A stretch of 64,000 nt of DNA from JALYNX01 sp035292685 (GCA_035292685.1 DATDPP010000040.1:129919-193918), one strand, 5' to 3'; shown: positions 24,965 to 33,608, numbered from the stretch's first letter. Numbers and translations: made by a program. The notes: generated from the letters alone by a model not told the origin.

Positions 24965-25015
24965 AGACACTCCTTGTTGGTCGATATGCCTTTCCGACCA
25001 TACCCTCCCCAAACC

Positions 25016-25978
25016 ATGTCGATGCGTAGGTTCCAGGTCGCCGAGGAGTCCATGCTCCCGACCCTGGCGCCGGGCCAGGAATTCGTCGCCACCGATTCGC
25101 GAACGCCGATGAACGGCGAGGTGGTCGTGTTCCCTCATCCGGGGCGCGACGACTTCTGGCTGGTGAAGCGGATGACGGCCGGGCCCGGGGACAGGGTCGG
25201 TGATCGCCTCCTCGTGGAGAACGAGGCGTGGGTCGTCTCGGACAACAAGAAAGCAACAAGCGTCGATTCGCAAACGCTGGGCCCGATCCCGATCGCCGCC
25301 CTGTGGACGCAGGTCACCCACATCGACGAGGACAACTTCGTCGAAGCGGCAGCCTTGCTCGGCGAAGAGGATGCATGCCTCGGCCTCATCCTCGAGGAGT
25401 CGGGTCTGCCTCCGTTCTGGCAGCGCAAGCCGGGATTCCCCACTCTCGTGCTCTTGATCCTCGAACAACAGGTTTCACTGGAGTCCGGCGCCGCCATGTT
25501 CGGGCGTCTCATCGGTCTGCTGGGGACGGTGACGCCCGAGACGGTGCTCGAATCCGGCGATGCCGGTTTGAGATCGGTTGGTGTCACTCGCCAGAAGTCG
25601 GGATATCTCCTCGAGCTCGCCGATGCTGTGGTGAGCGGCGAGCTCGACCTGCCTGCGCTCCGAGAGGTCGGCGAGGTGGAGGCACGTTCGAGGCTCATCG
25701 CGATCAAAGGGATCGGGCTGTGGACCGCCGATGCCTACCTGCTCTCCGCGTTGCGGCTGCCCGACCTGTTTCCCGTTGGGGACCGGGCACTCCAGGTCGG
25801 GGTCAGCGAGGCCCTCGGGCTCGGTTCGGTCCCCGGGCCCGCTGAGCTCGAAATCCTGTCCGCCCCGTGGCGCCCGGTGCGGGCGGTGGCCGCCCGGCTC
25901 ATCTGGCACCGGTACTTGGTCAGCCGGGGGCGAGTCGAGCCCCCCGACCCGGTCTCGAGTCACACACGGGACAGGTAG
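25016..25978 (+). CDS. Fusion: NiSOD maturation protease (SodX, S26) + AlkA-type DNA glycosylase
   Basis: A single 320-residue frame with two domains. Residues ~1-98 are a SodX-like S26 serine peptidase: catalytic Ser12 in ESMLPTLAPG, Lys51 in LVKRMTAGPGDRV, and the closing TSVDSQTLGPIPIAALW. SodX trims the NiSOD leader. Residues ~105-305 are a full HhH-GPD glycosylase: LILEQQVSLESGA, hairpin IKGIGLWTADAYLL (~229-243) and the catalytic Asp256 in FPVGD. I found no stop codon and no convincing internal start at the junction (only a TTG with no ribosome-binding site). ATG 25016 lies 9 nt after TACCCT; ATG 25022 is an alternative. A cytosolic repair/maturation fusion is unusual. Confidence 0.8.
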   Translation: MSMRRFQVAEESMLPTLAPGQEFVATDSRTPMNGEVVVFPHPGRDDFWLVKRMTAGPGDRVGDRLLVENEAWVVSDNKKATSVDSQTLGPIPIAALWTQVTHIDEDNFVEAAALLGEEDACLGLILEESGLPPFWQRKPGFPTLVLLILEQQVSLESGAAMFGRLIGLLGTVTPETVLESGDAGLRSVGVTRQKSGYLLELADAVVSGELDLPALREVGEVEARSRLIAIKGIGLWTADAYLLSALRLPDLFPVGDRALQVGVSEALGLGSVPGPAELEILSAPWRPVRAVAARLIWHRYLVSRGRVEPPDPVSSHTRDR

Positions 25979-25993
25979 GCGTAGAGTCGAACC

Positions 25994-26395
25994 ATGACCG
26001 AGTTCGTCGTCCAGATGGAAAACCGTCCGGGCAGACTCGCCTCACTCACGGAAGCCCTCGCCGCCTTCGGGGTCAACATCGAAGCTCTCGCCGCTTACGG
26101 GACCAACGGGGAGGGCACGGTGCGGCTGATAGTGGACGACGCCGCCACCACCCGTCGGGTGCTGAGAGAAGCAGCACTACAAAGCGAAGAGCACATGGTT
26201 CTCACCACTCTGCTGCCGCACCGCCCCGGGGAGCTGGCCCGCCTCACCCGACTCATCGCCGACGCCGGGGTCAACATCGATGCCCTGTATGTCCTTCGCT
26301 CCAACGCCGAAGGCATAGAGCTGGCGATTTCCATCGACGAGCCGGAGGCAGTGCTGCCTCTGCTCCCGGTCACCGGAGGGGTATTGACGGTGTAA
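25994..26395 (+). CDS. Tandem ACT-domain protein
   Basis: A 133-residue protein made of two ACT domains: MTEFVVQMENRPGRLASLTEALAAFGVNIEAL-type at ~1-70, and MVLTTLLPHRPGELARLTRLIADAGVNIDAL-type at ~72-133. ACT domains bind amino acids and regulate enzymes or transcription. This stand-alone form resembles actinobacterial ACT-only proteins of unknown partner. The start ATG at 25994 is preceded by TAGAGT at exactly 6 nt, a textbook leaderless arrangement. It is not obviously linked to its neighbours. Confidence 0.8.
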   Translation: MTEFVVQMENRPGRLASLTEALAAFGVNIEALAAYGTNGEGTVRLIVDDAATTRRVLREAALQSEEHMVLTTLLPHRPGELARLTRLIADAGVNIDALYVLRSNAEGIELAISIDEPEAVLPLLPVTGGVLTV

Positions 26396-26422
26396 CTGGC
26401 GGACACCGATACCCTGCCGCCG

Positions 26423-27463
26423 ATGCGTTCAACCTTCAGCAAGTTCGTCGTGGGCGCGTTGATCCTCGTCGCCTGTTCACCGGCGGAGACGATCGACAGC
26501 ACGACAACCTCCTCAACCCCGACAACGGCTCCCGCCAGCACCACTAGCTCGACGGCAGCCACCACCACTACCACCGTCGTGATGACCGAATCGCCTGTCA
26601 ACGGCTTGCCCGTTGCCGACTCGACCCTCCTCGACCGGAGGGTGCTCGCGGTCAAGATCGACAATCACGTCAACGCCCGGCCCCATTCCGGGATCGAGCA
26701 CGCGGACGCGGTCGTCGAAATCAAGGTCGAGGGCATCACCAGGTTCTTGACTCTGTGGATGCAGTCCGACTCCGAGTTCCTGGGCCCGATGCGATCGGGG
26801 CGTCCCACGGACGCCACGCTGCTCTCAGCCTTGAACCACCCCACGTTCGCGATATCGGGCGCTCAAGGTTGGGTACAGCAGATGATCTCATCGAACGGCA
26901 TCAACGTGCTCACCGAGACCACCCCTGCCGCATTCCGCGTCTCGTTCCGCAGCGCGCCGCACAACCTCTACACCACGACCGCAGGCCTCCGAGCGGACGC
27001 CGACGCCAAAGAGTTCCAGGACCGGCCGCCGACCGGGCCCATCTGGGAATTCGGGCCAATGCCCGCCGATGCAGCCGCCGCCAGGGCCGTGCACATCAAC
27101 TTCCGGGGCACCGACGTCAACTGGGCCTGGGACGCAACGACCGGGACCTGGCTCCGCAGCACTGACGGCCGAGAGTCGGGTTGGCGTAGCAAAGATGGCA
27201 CCGAGGGTCGTATCGGGTTCCCGGTGCTGGTCGCCCTCTACTCCGAGCAGTACTCGAACAACGGGCTGCCAAGCTCACATACCACCGGCACCGGTCAGGC
27301 GTTCGTCTTCGCCGAGGGCAAGGTGGTCGAGGGTATCTGGGAGCGCGAGACGGAGACCGAGTGGTACCGCCTCACCGACCCCGACGGCAATACCATCGCG
27401 GTCCCACCGGGCCAGGTTTGGATCTCTCTCGTCCCCGATAGCGGCGGTCTGACCTACGAGTAG
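26423..27463 (+). CDS. DUF3048 (YerB-like) lipoprotein
   Basis: A 346-residue predicted lipoprotein. The signal peptide ends in lipobox LVAC near residue 18 and is followed by a Ser/Thr-rich linker (~25-52). The DUF3048 domain starts at LAVKIDNHVNARPHSGIEHADAV and includes LWMQSDSEFLGPMRSGRPTD, both hallmarks of YerB-type proteins. The C-terminal DUF3048_C part includes TGTGQAFVF and WERETETEWYRLTDPDG. Biochemical function is unknown. TACCCT (26410-26415) lies 7 nt before the ATG, so the transcript is probably leaderless. Confidence 0.82.
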   Translation: MRSTFSKFVVGALILVACSPAETIDSTTTSSTPTTAPASTTSSTAATTTTTVVMTESPVNGLPVADSTLLDRRVLAVKIDNHVNARPHSGIEHADAVVEIKVEGITRFLTLWMQSDSEFLGPMRSGRPTDATLLSALNHPTFAISGAQGWVQQMISSNGINVLTETTPAAFRVSFRSAPHNLYTTTAGLRADADAKEFQDRPPTGPIWEFGPMPADAAAARAVHINFRGTDVNWAWDATTGTWLRSTDGRESGWRSKDGTEGRIGFPVLVALYSEQYSNNGLPSSHTTGTGQAFVFAEGKVVEGIWERETETEWYRLTDPDGNTIAVPPGQVWISLVPDSGGLTYE

Positions 27464-27482
27464 GCCCGCTAACGTCGATTTG

Positions 27483-28778
27483 GTGTCTGGATCGTCCGCC
27501 GTCGACCGCGTCGAGGAGGCCCTCGAGGCGGCGCACCGCACCCAGCCCACCCTCAACGCCTTCACCGAGATCGACGACGACCGGGCGCGGGCCCGGGCCC
27601 GGGAAATCGACGCCTCGCAGGAGAGCGGTGAGCCCGCACGCCGCCTGGCCGGTGTCCCCGTGGGGCTCAAGGATCTGATCGACCATCGAGGCCGGGTCAC
27701 AACTTGCGGCTCTGCTTTCTATCGCCACCAGGCGACCAAGAGCGCACCTGCGGTGGAACGGCTGGAGCGGGCCGGCGCGGTGATCGTCGGCCGGACCGGG
27801 CTCCACGAGTTCGCCTTCGGGTTCTCCAGCGAGAACCCCTATTTCGGGGCGGTGCGCAATCCCTGGGACCCAACCACCTCCCCCGGCGGGTCTTCCGGTG
27901 GGTCCGCAGTCGCAGTAGCGAGTGCCATGACACCAATCGCCATCGGCACCGACACCGGTGGCTCGGTCCGGGTGCCGGCCGCCCTCTGTGGCTGCTTCGG
28001 CCTGAAGGTCACCCACGGGCGGATCCCGCTCGAAGGAGTGTTCCCGCTGGTACCCTCAGTCGACACCGTCGGCCCGCTCGCCGATTCCATCGAGAACCTC
28101 GACATCGCCTACCGGGTTCTGTCAGGCGACGCCACCCTCGAGCCGGATCCCGGCCCGCTCCGAATCGGGATCCCACAACCCTGGTTTGACCGAGCACCGA
28201 CGGACAACCAGGTCGATGCGGCCTTCGCCAAAGCGATCCAACAGTTGACAGACCTCGGTCATGACGTGCAGTCCCTGCCACTTCGGGATGTGTTGCCGGG
28301 CCGTGAGATCACTCTCGCCATCGCGGACGAGATCAACGAAGTCCACCGGGGGTTCCGGGCCCAGGGCCTTCCCTATGGTGACGATGTAGTCGCCAGGCTC
28401 GAGGACTGTGAGAGCGTCACTGCCGGGGAGTCGGCAACAGGTCGGGCCTGGCAGCGAATGATCCGCAGTCGATTCGCTGACGCCTTCGAGACGGTTGACT
28501 TGCTCGTCACCCCAACGGTGCCGGTGATGCGCAAGGTCATCGGTGTCGACAGGATCGGAGACCTGCATCACCGCGTAGTTCTCTCCTGGTTCACGGCGTT
28601 GGTCAACCATTCACTCCACCCCGCGGTGGCCATGCCCTTGCCCGGCTCGGGGAGCCCACCCGTCTCCATACAGGTCATCGGGCCGATGGGTTCGGAGCCG
28701 GCACTTCTCGGATTTGGGCGCGAACTGGAGGCTCGCGGAGTGGTCGGTTTCGTGTCCACAATCGTTAAACCTCTGTAG
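27483..28778 (+). CDS. Amidase-signature family hydrolase
   Basis: A 431-residue amidase (GatA/FAAH superfamily) cleaving a C-N amide bond. The Ser-cisSer-Lys triad is complete: Lys63 in GVPVGLKDLID, Ser137 in the PGGSSGGS loop and nucleophile Ser161 in GTDTGGSVRVPAALCG. The 137/161 spacing equals that of the fatty-acid amide hydrolase pair. gatB and gatC are absent, so it is probably a stand-alone amidase and not GatA. The GTG at 27483 is preferred over the TTG at 27480 because TAACGT (27470-27475) then lies 7 nt upstream. Confidence 0.87.
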   Translation: MSGSSAVDRVEEALEAAHRTQPTLNAFTEIDDDRARARAREIDASQESGEPARRLAGVPVGLKDLIDHRGRVTTCGSAFYRHQATKSAPAVERLERAGAVIVGRTGLHEFAFGFSSENPYFGAVRNPWDPTTSPGGSSGGSAVAVASAMTPIAIGTDTGGSVRVPAALCGCFGLKVTHGRIPLEGVFPLVPSVDTVGPLADSIENLDIAYRVLSGDATLEPDPGPLRIGIPQPWFDRAPTDNQVDAAFAKAIQQLTDLGHDVQSLPLRDVLPGREITLAIADEINEVHRGFRAQGLPYGDDVVARLEDCESVTAGESATGRAWQRMIRSRFADAFETVDLLVTPTVPVMRKVIGVDRIGDLHHRVVLSWFTALVNHSLHPAVAMPLPGSGSPPVSIQVIGPMGSEPALLGFGRELEARGVVGFVSTIVKPL

Positions 28779-28860
28779 CCCTCGGGGTCGATAAAATAGA
28801 ACCAGCGAGCCACGGAGATTCCGACCCTTTTCGAGAGAACCAGGTGTCTAATAGCTCTGG

Positions 28861-28874
28861 TGGGCGCGCGCCCA
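28861..28874. repeat. 14-bp perfect palindrome in the korA leader
   Basis: TGGGCGCGCGCCCA is self-complementary. It sits about 30 bp upstream of the korA start, in the 125-bp gap after the amidase gene, before AAGGAAG. It could act as an operator or as an mRNA hairpin. A low-complexity CG run makes chance occurrence possible. Confidence 0.3.
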
Positions 28875-28903
28875 AACCAACCAAATAAGGAAGTGAACCA
28901 AGA

Positions 28904-30775
28904 GTGGCTGAGCAGATCGCCACGGAAAGACCTGAGACCGCGAGGACCGAGACCTTTGACAGAATCGTCATCCGATTCGCCGGAGACTCCGGTGACGGAA
29001 TGCAGGTGGCCGGATCGAAATTCACCGACGCCAGCGCCTTGTTCGGGAACGACCTGGCGACCCTGCCTTCGTTCCCGGCCGAGATCCGGGCCCCGGCTGG
29101 GACCCTGCCCGGGGTTTCGAGTTTCCAGGTACAGATTGCCGATTTCGACATCCTGACCGCCGGGGACCAACCCGACTGCCTGGTTGCAATGAACCCCGCG
29201 GCCCTCAGGAAGAACCTCGAGGATCTTCGTCAGGGCGGCACCCTGGTGGTCAATACCGACGCCTTCGACGAGCGCAACCTGGCCAAGGCCGGTTACGAGG
29301 CCAACCCTCTCGAAGATGGGACCCTCGATGGATACCGGGTGATCGGAGTCCCCATGGACGAGCTCACCAAAGAGGCCGTGAAAGACTCTGGTGTGAGCGG
29401 GAGGAGTGTCCTCCGCTCCAAGAACTTCCTCGCCCTCGGGCTCCTGGCGTGGCTGTTCAATCGCCCAACCGAGCCGACCATCGAATGGGCCGTGAAGAAG
29501 TTCGCCAAGACCCCGGAGGTGGCGGCCGCCAACATCGCTGCCTTCCAGGCCGGTTACACCCTGGGCGAGGCCACCGAAGCGGCCAAGACGACGTTCGTGG
29601 TCAAGCCGGCCGCTCTCGAGCCTGGGGTTTACACCAACATCAACGGGAACTCGGCTCTGGCCTGGGGTCTGATCGCAGCGTCGCAGCTGTCGGGCCTGCC
29701 ACTGTTCTATGGGTCCTATCCCATCACACCGGCCTCCGACATCCTGCACGAGCTGTCGCGTCACAAGAACTTCGGGGTCCGCACCTTCCAGGCGGAGGAT
29801 GAGATCGCAGGGGTGGGGGCCGCCATTGGCGCCGCCTTCGCCGGGAATCTGGCAGTGACGGGATCATCGGGACCGGGCATCGCCCTCAAGAGCGAGTCGA
29901 TCTCCTTGGCGTTCATGATGGAGCTCCCGCTGATCGTGATCAATGTCCAGCGGGGTGGACCTTCCACCGGCCTGCCCACCAAACCCGAGCAGTCCGATCT
30001 CCTGTTCTCGCTGTATGGGCGCCACGGCGAGTCACCGATCCCGGTGATTGCAGCGGCCTCACCGAGCGACACATTCGCGATGGCCATCGAGGCGGCGCGA
30101 CTTGCCCTCAGATACATGACACCGGTCTTGCTGCTCAGCGACAACCAGATCGCCAACGGCTCCGAGCCGTGGAAGCTACCCGACGTGTCAGCCCTGGAAC
30201 CGATCTCGGTGGAATTCGCCAAGCACGCCAATGGGCCGGACGGCACCTTTCTCCCCTACATGCGGAACATCGACACCTTCGCCCGCCCCTGGGCGATCCC
30301 GGGTACGCCCGGCCTGGAGCATCGGATCGGCGGCCTGGAGAAGGAGGCCATCACCGGGAACGTGTCCTATGAGCCGGCCAATCACCAGCTGATGACCGAC
30401 ACCCGGGCCTGGAAGGTGGCCAACATCGCCAATGACATACCTCCGGTCGAGGTCTTCGGCGACACGGATGCCGACATCCTGGTCCTGGGTTGGGGGTCCA
30501 CTTACGGATCGATTCGCGCCGCCGCCCGCCGGGTTCGCCTCGGCGGCAAGAAGGTGGCGACCGCCCATCTGCGATACCTCAACCCCTTGCCGACCAACCT
30601 CGGGGAGGTCCTCAATTCCTACAAGCAGATCCTGATCCCGGAGTTGAACACCGGTCAGCTGCGAAGGGTGATCAGGGCCGAGTTCCTGCTCGATGTCAAA
30701 GGCCTGAACAAGGTAGCTGGGGAGCCGTTCAAGATCGCAGAGATAGAAGCCAGAATCCTGGAGATGATGAAATGA
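28904..30775 (+). CDS. korA: 2-oxoacid:ferredoxin oxidoreductase, fused gamma-alpha subunit
   Basis: With KorB it catalyses CoA- and ferredoxin-dependent oxidative decarboxylation of a 2-oxoacid (usually 2-oxoglutarate to succinyl-CoA), replacing or supplementing the dehydrogenase complex in the TCA cycle. The 623-residue protein has the gamma domain first (~20-200, IRFAGDSGDGMQVAG) and then the alpha domain (pyrimidine-binding YPITPASDILHELS, EDEIAGVGAAIGAAFAG, GGPSTGLPTKPEQSDLL). Actinobacterial KorA has this same fusion. The GTG start has AAGGAAG about 10 nt upstream. It overlaps korB by 4 nt (ATGA). Confidence 0.92.
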   Translation: MAEQIATERPETARTETFDRIVIRFAGDSGDGMQVAGSKFTDASALFGNDLATLPSFPAEIRAPAGTLPGVSSFQVQIADFDILTAGDQPDCLVAMNPAALRKNLEDLRQGGTLVVNTDAFDERNLAKAGYEANPLEDGTLDGYRVIGVPMDELTKEAVKDSGVSGRSVLRSKNFLALGLLAWLFNRPTEPTIEWAVKKFAKTPEVAAANIAAFQAGYTLGEATEAAKTTFVVKPAALEPGVYTNINGNSALAWGLIAASQLSGLPLFYGSYPITPASDILHELSRHKNFGVRTFQAEDEIAGVGAAIGAAFAGNLAVTGSSGPGIALKSESISLAFMMELPLIVINVQRGGPSTGLPTKPEQSDLLFSLYGRHGESPIPVIAAASPSDTFAMAIEAARLALRYMTPVLLLSDNQIANGSEPWKLPDVSALEPISVEFAKHANGPDGTFLPYMRNIDTFARPWAIPGTPGLEHRIGGLEKEAITGNVSYEPANHQLMTDTRAWKVANIANDIPPVEVFGDTDADILVLGWGSTYGSIRAAARRVRLGGKKVATAHLRYLNPLPTNLGEVLNSYKQILIPELNTGQLRRVIRAEFLLDVKGLNKVAGEPFKIAEIEARILEMMK

Positions 30776-31800
30776 CCGCCCCGTCTTACACCCGTGCCGA
30801 CTTCCAAACCGACCAGGAGGTGCGGTGGTGCCCTGGTTGTGGGGATTACACCATCCTCGCCACTGTCCAGCAGTTCCTCGCCGGTCTGGGCCGCCCACGT
30901 GAAGAATTCGTGTTCGTCTCGGGCATCGGGTGTGCATCCCGTTTCCCGTACTACATGAACACCTATGGGATGCACTCCATTCACGGGCGGGCGCCGGCCA
31001 TCGCCTCCGGGGTGGCCACCACCCGTCCCGACCTCTCGGTGTGGGTCATCACCGGTGACGGTGACGCCCTGTCGATCGGTGGTAATCACCTGATTCATGC
31101 CCTCCGCCGCAACATCGGCCTCAAGATCCTTTTGTTCAACAACCAGATCTACGGCCTCACCAAGGGTCAGTACTCACCGACCTCGGAGGTGGGCAAGCAA
31201 ACCAAATCGACGCCCTACGGGTCCATTGACTACCCGTTCAACCCGGTGTCGCTCGCTCTCGGTGCCGAGGCCACCTTCGTGGCCCGGACTCTCGACATGG
31301 ACCGCATCCATAACGAAGAGATCCTCCGCGCCGCATATGAGCACCCGGGGTCGGCCTTCATCGAGATCTACCAGAACTGCAACGTGTTCAACGACAAGGC
31401 CTTCATCCAGTTGACCGGGAAGGAGGAGCGGGTCCACAACCGCATCGACCTCGAGCCGGGCAAGCCAATCGTGTTCGACGAAGGGGCCAAGGCAGTGATG
31501 CTGCGCAACGGGCAGGCAACCGTTGTCGACAGCTCATCGGTGGATCCCGGCGCCATCTTGGTCCATGACCCGACCCGACCCGACCCGTCGATCGGTTTTG
31601 CACTGAGCCGGCTGTCACATGGGCCGTTTGGGCCCACCCCACTCGGCATCTTCCGCAATGTGAGTCGGCCGACCTACGAGTCCCAGATGACCGCCCAGAT
31701 CGAGACCGCCAGGGAGAAAGTCGGGGAGGGAGACCTTTCGAAGCTGATCGCCAGCCACGGCACCTGGACCGTCAAGGATCCCAGCGCCAACGGCGGCTGA
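30772..31800 (+). CDS. korB: 2-oxoacid:ferredoxin oxidoreductase, beta subunit
   Basis: TPP- and Fe-S-binding subunit (342 aa). WCPGCGDYTIL near residue 20 holds the CxxC contributing to the [4Fe-4S] cluster. The TPP-Mg motif is ITGDGDALSIGGNHLIHALRRN...NNQIYGLTKGQ. The protein also has the FVSGIGCASRFPYYMNTYGMHSIHGRAPA-type region typical of KorB. There is no separate delta ferredoxin gene nearby. The ATG at 30772 overlaps the korA stop. The insertion sequence begins 16 bp after the korB stop, leaving korAB intact. Confidence 0.92.
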   Translation: MTAPSYTRADFQTDQEVRWCPGCGDYTILATVQQFLAGLGRPREEFVFVSGIGCASRFPYYMNTYGMHSIHGRAPAIASGVATTRPDLSVWVITGDGDALSIGGNHLIHALRRNIGLKILLFNNQIYGLTKGQYSPTSEVGKQTKSTPYGSIDYPFNPVSLALGAEATFVARTLDMDRIHNEEILRAAYEHPGSAFIEIYQNCNVFNDKAFIQLTGKEERVHNRIDLEPGKPIVFDEGAKAVMLRNGQATVVDSSSVDPGAILVHDPTRPDPSIGFALSRLSHGPFGPTPLGIFRNVSRPTYESQMTAQIETAREKVGEGDLSKLIASHGTWTVKDPSANGG

Positions 31801-31816
31801 CCTCCACTCATTCCTA

Positions 31817-31843
31817 ATGCAGGGCGTCACACATCCGTGATGT
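31817..31843 (+). repeat. Left terminal inverted repeat of the IS481-type element
   Basis: It begins ATGCAGGGCGTCAC and matches the right end (33151-33177, reversed) at about 24 of 27 positions; the differences cluster at positions 15-16 and 20. The shared core is followed by GTGATGT. This fixes the element boundary 16 bp after korB. Confidence 0.75.
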
Positions 31844-31846
31844 TGG

Positions 31847-31891
31847 GTCGCGGCACATCGGTAACGGTTGATGTCGCGGGACATGGGTAAC
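31847..31891 (+). repeat. Left subterminal motif pair (putative transposase-binding sites)
   Basis: Two copies of a GTCGCG-n3-CAT-n-GGTAAC motif begin at 31847 and 31873, 26 bp apart. Matching copies in opposite orientation lie at the right end (33122-33104 and 33147-33129, 25 bp apart). The repeated, phased arrangement suggests transposase-binding sites. Confidence 0.55.
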
Positions 31892-31913
31892 ACCTGGCGG
31901 TGACCATGGGGTC

Positions 31914-33092
31914 ATGGCTGGAAAGGTGGCACCTGTGGAGTTTCGGTTGTTGGCTGCGGTGACTGGGTCGTTGGAGGGGGTGAACGTGGCCGGGTTGTGC
32001 CGGGACTGGGGTATCTCGCCGAAGACGTTCTACAAATGGCGGAACCGTTACCTGGCTGAGGGGGTGGTGGGGTTGGAGTCTCGTTCTCGACGTCCTCTGC
32101 GTTCGCCTCACATGGTTTCGGCTTCGGTTGAGGATTTGATCGTGTTTTGGCGCAAACGGCTCACTGATGATGGTCTGGACAATGGGCCGGGGACGATCCG
32201 CTGGCACATGGCCGAGGAGGGGATCGAGTCGTTGGTGTCGGAAGCGACGATCTGGCGGGTGTTGCACCGGCGGGGGTTGATCCAACCCAACCCTAAGAAA
32301 CAGCCCAAATCTTCGCTACACCGGTTTGAGGCGTCTGCTCCCAACGAGCTGTGGCAGATCGACGGGACCAGTTGGGGTCTCAGCGACGGGACCAAGGTGG
32401 TGGTGATCAACCTGATCGACGACCATTCCCGGCTGGTGGTCGCCAGTCATGCCGCTCCCGCCGAAACCGGTGAGGCGGCTTGGGAGGCGTTCAGCCTGGC
32501 GGTTTCTCGTTACCGGCCTCCCTCAGGGTGTCTCTCCGACAACGCGCTGGCGTTCTCGGGGAGACTGCGAGGATTCGAAGTCGACTTCGAAATCCAACTC
32601 CGCAACCTGGGGATCCGTCCCATCACCTCGGCTCCACACCATCCCCAAACCACCGGCAAAGTGGAACGGTTCAACCAGACCCTAAAAAAGTGGCTCCGGG
32701 CCCGACCCCGAGCCGACACCATCACCGGACTGCAACATCAGCTCGACGTGTTCACCGACTACTACAACCATCAACGACCCCACCGTGGGATCGGCCGGCA
32801 AACCCCTTGGAACCGATACACGTCCACCCCGGCCAGCCAACCCCAACCCCTCCCCACCCCTGTCCGGCGCACCCAAGTGGTGATCAGCCCCTCAGGAGCA
32901 GCCCAACTCCAAAAGTGGCATATCGGAGTCGGAATGGCTCACGCCGGCCAACAAGCCGAAGTCCACACCGACGGCACCACCGCCACCGTCTTCATCGACG
33001 GCAAACTCATCCGACACCTCCACCTCGACTCCACCCGCCGCTACCAGCCAACAGGCAAACCCCCCGGCCGACCCAAAACCCCGCCCGCCTAA
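31914..33092 (+). CDS. IS481-family transposase
   Basis: DDE transposase of 392 residues. An N-terminal helix-turn-helix (~15-60, VAGLCRDWGISPKTFYKWRNRY) is followed by the rve integrase core with the catalytic triad: Asp in LWQIDGTSW, Asp in CLSDNALAFSG and Glu in TGKVERFNQTLKKWL. A C-terminal extension (~300-392) follows YYNHQRPHRGIGRQTPW. The gene is intact with no frameshift. Its codon use (many CAA, CCC, ACC runs near the 3' end) looks somewhat different from its neighbours, consistent with transfer. Confidence 0.92.
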   Translation: MAGKVAPVEFRLLAAVTGSLEGVNVAGLCRDWGISPKTFYKWRNRYLAEGVVGLESRSRRPLRSPHMVSASVEDLIVFWRKRLTDDGLDNGPGTIRWHMAEEGIESLVSEATIWRVLHRRGLIQPNPKKQPKSSLHRFEASAPNELWQIDGTSWGLSDGTKVVVINLIDDHSRLVVASHAAPAETGEAAWEAFSLAVSRYRPPSGCLSDNALAFSGRLRGFEVDFEIQLRNLGIRPITSAPHHPQTTGKVERFNQTLKKWLRARPRADTITGLQHQLDVFTDYYNHQRPHRGIGRQTPWNRYTSTPASQPQPLPTPVRRTQVVISPSGAAQLQKWHIGVGMAHAGQQAEVHTDGTTATVFIDGKLIRHLHLDSTRRYQPTGKPPGRPKTPPA

Positions 33093-33103
33093 CCTCACCA
33101 ACC

Positions 33104-33147
33104 ATTACCGATGACGCGCGACAAAACCCTCACCCATGACGCGCGAC
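33104..33147 (-). repeat. Right subterminal motif pair (putative transposase-binding sites)
   Basis: On the minus strand, GTCGCGCGTCAT followed by GGGTGAG starts at 33147, and GTCGCGCGTCAT followed by CGGTAAT starts at 33122. They mirror the pair at the left end, about 2.5 helical turns apart. Confidence 0.55.
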
Positions 33148-33150
33148 ATC

Positions 33151-33177
33151 ACATCACAGATACGTGACGCCCTGCAT
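33151..33177 (-). repeat. Right terminal inverted repeat of the IS481-type element
   Basis: Read on the minus strand it begins ATGCAGGGCGTCAC, then GTATCTGTGATGT, matching the left end. It ends 15 bp before the stop codon of the following membrane-protein gene. Confidence 0.75.
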
Positions 33178-33191
33178 GAAGAAGGGATTCC

Positions 33192-33608
33192 CTAGGCCTG
33201 GGACATCTGGCGCCCATGGGCGGCCAGCGCCCAGATCACGACGATGTCGACCGCGATGACCAGCAATGACCAGACCGGGTAGAAGGGAATGAAGGCGAAG
33301 TTGGCTACCGCGCTCACGAACGCGACCAGGATCCCCACCACTCGGGCCCAGGTCTTCCCTGTGAGCACCGAGAACCCGGCCAGAGCCACAACGATCCCGA
33401 CTATCAGGTGAATGTATCCCCATGTCGTTGGATCGAGCTTGAGCAGGTAGTTGGGGAGCTCCACGTAGAAATCATCCTTGGCCAGGGCCATGAGCCCGGA
33501 AATCGCCGAGAACACGCCGCCCATGATCATCATGATCCCGGCGAACATGATGGCGCCGACTGCCATGGCCGGAGGCCCTTCGTATCCATTGCCTGCCTGG
33601 TGAGACAT
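33192..33608 (-). CDS. Four-helix membrane protein (DUF7144-like)
   Basis: A 138-residue integral membrane protein with four hydrophobic helices: AVGAIMFAGIMMIMGGVFSAI, IHLIVGIVVALAGFSVL, VVGILVAFVSAVANFAFI and WSLLVIAVDIVVIWAL. The pattern, with a conserved polar loop after helix 1 and YPVWS before helix 4, matches the small actinobacterial DUF7144 family; function is unknown. The ATG at 33608 is preceded by AAAGGA. It converges on the insertion sequence, which ends 15 bp from its stop codon. Confidence 0.65.
   Translation of the reverse strand: MSHQAGNGYEGPPAMAVGAIMFAGIMMIMGGVFSAISGLMALAKDDFYVELPNYLLKLDPTTWGYIHLIVGIVVALAGFSVLTGKTWARVVGILVAFVSAVANFAFIPFYPVWSLLVIAVDIVVIWALAAHGRQMSQA

Larger units (their letters stand above)
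31817..33177. mobile_element. Complete IS481-type insertion sequence
   Basis: An approximately 1.36-kb element bounded by matching inverted ends: both read ATGCAGGGCGTCAC inward, then a near-identical continuation with GTGATGT. It holds one intact transposase gene. Each end also carries two copies of a ~19-bp subterminal motif. No convincing target-site duplication is visible, so insertion may be old or the target copy has diverged. It sits between korB and an unrelated membrane-protein gene and interrupts neither. Confidence 0.8.

Noticed and set aside
28904..31800. KorA gamma-alpha fusion as novel
   Set aside because: The fused gamma-alpha subunit followed by a beta gene is the normal organisation in actinobacteria.
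31809..33198. Target-site duplication of the insertion sequence (ATTCCTA versus ATTCCCTA)
   Set aside because: The two copies are not at the element ends (about 1-2 bp and 10 bp away) and differ by an indel; too weak to call.
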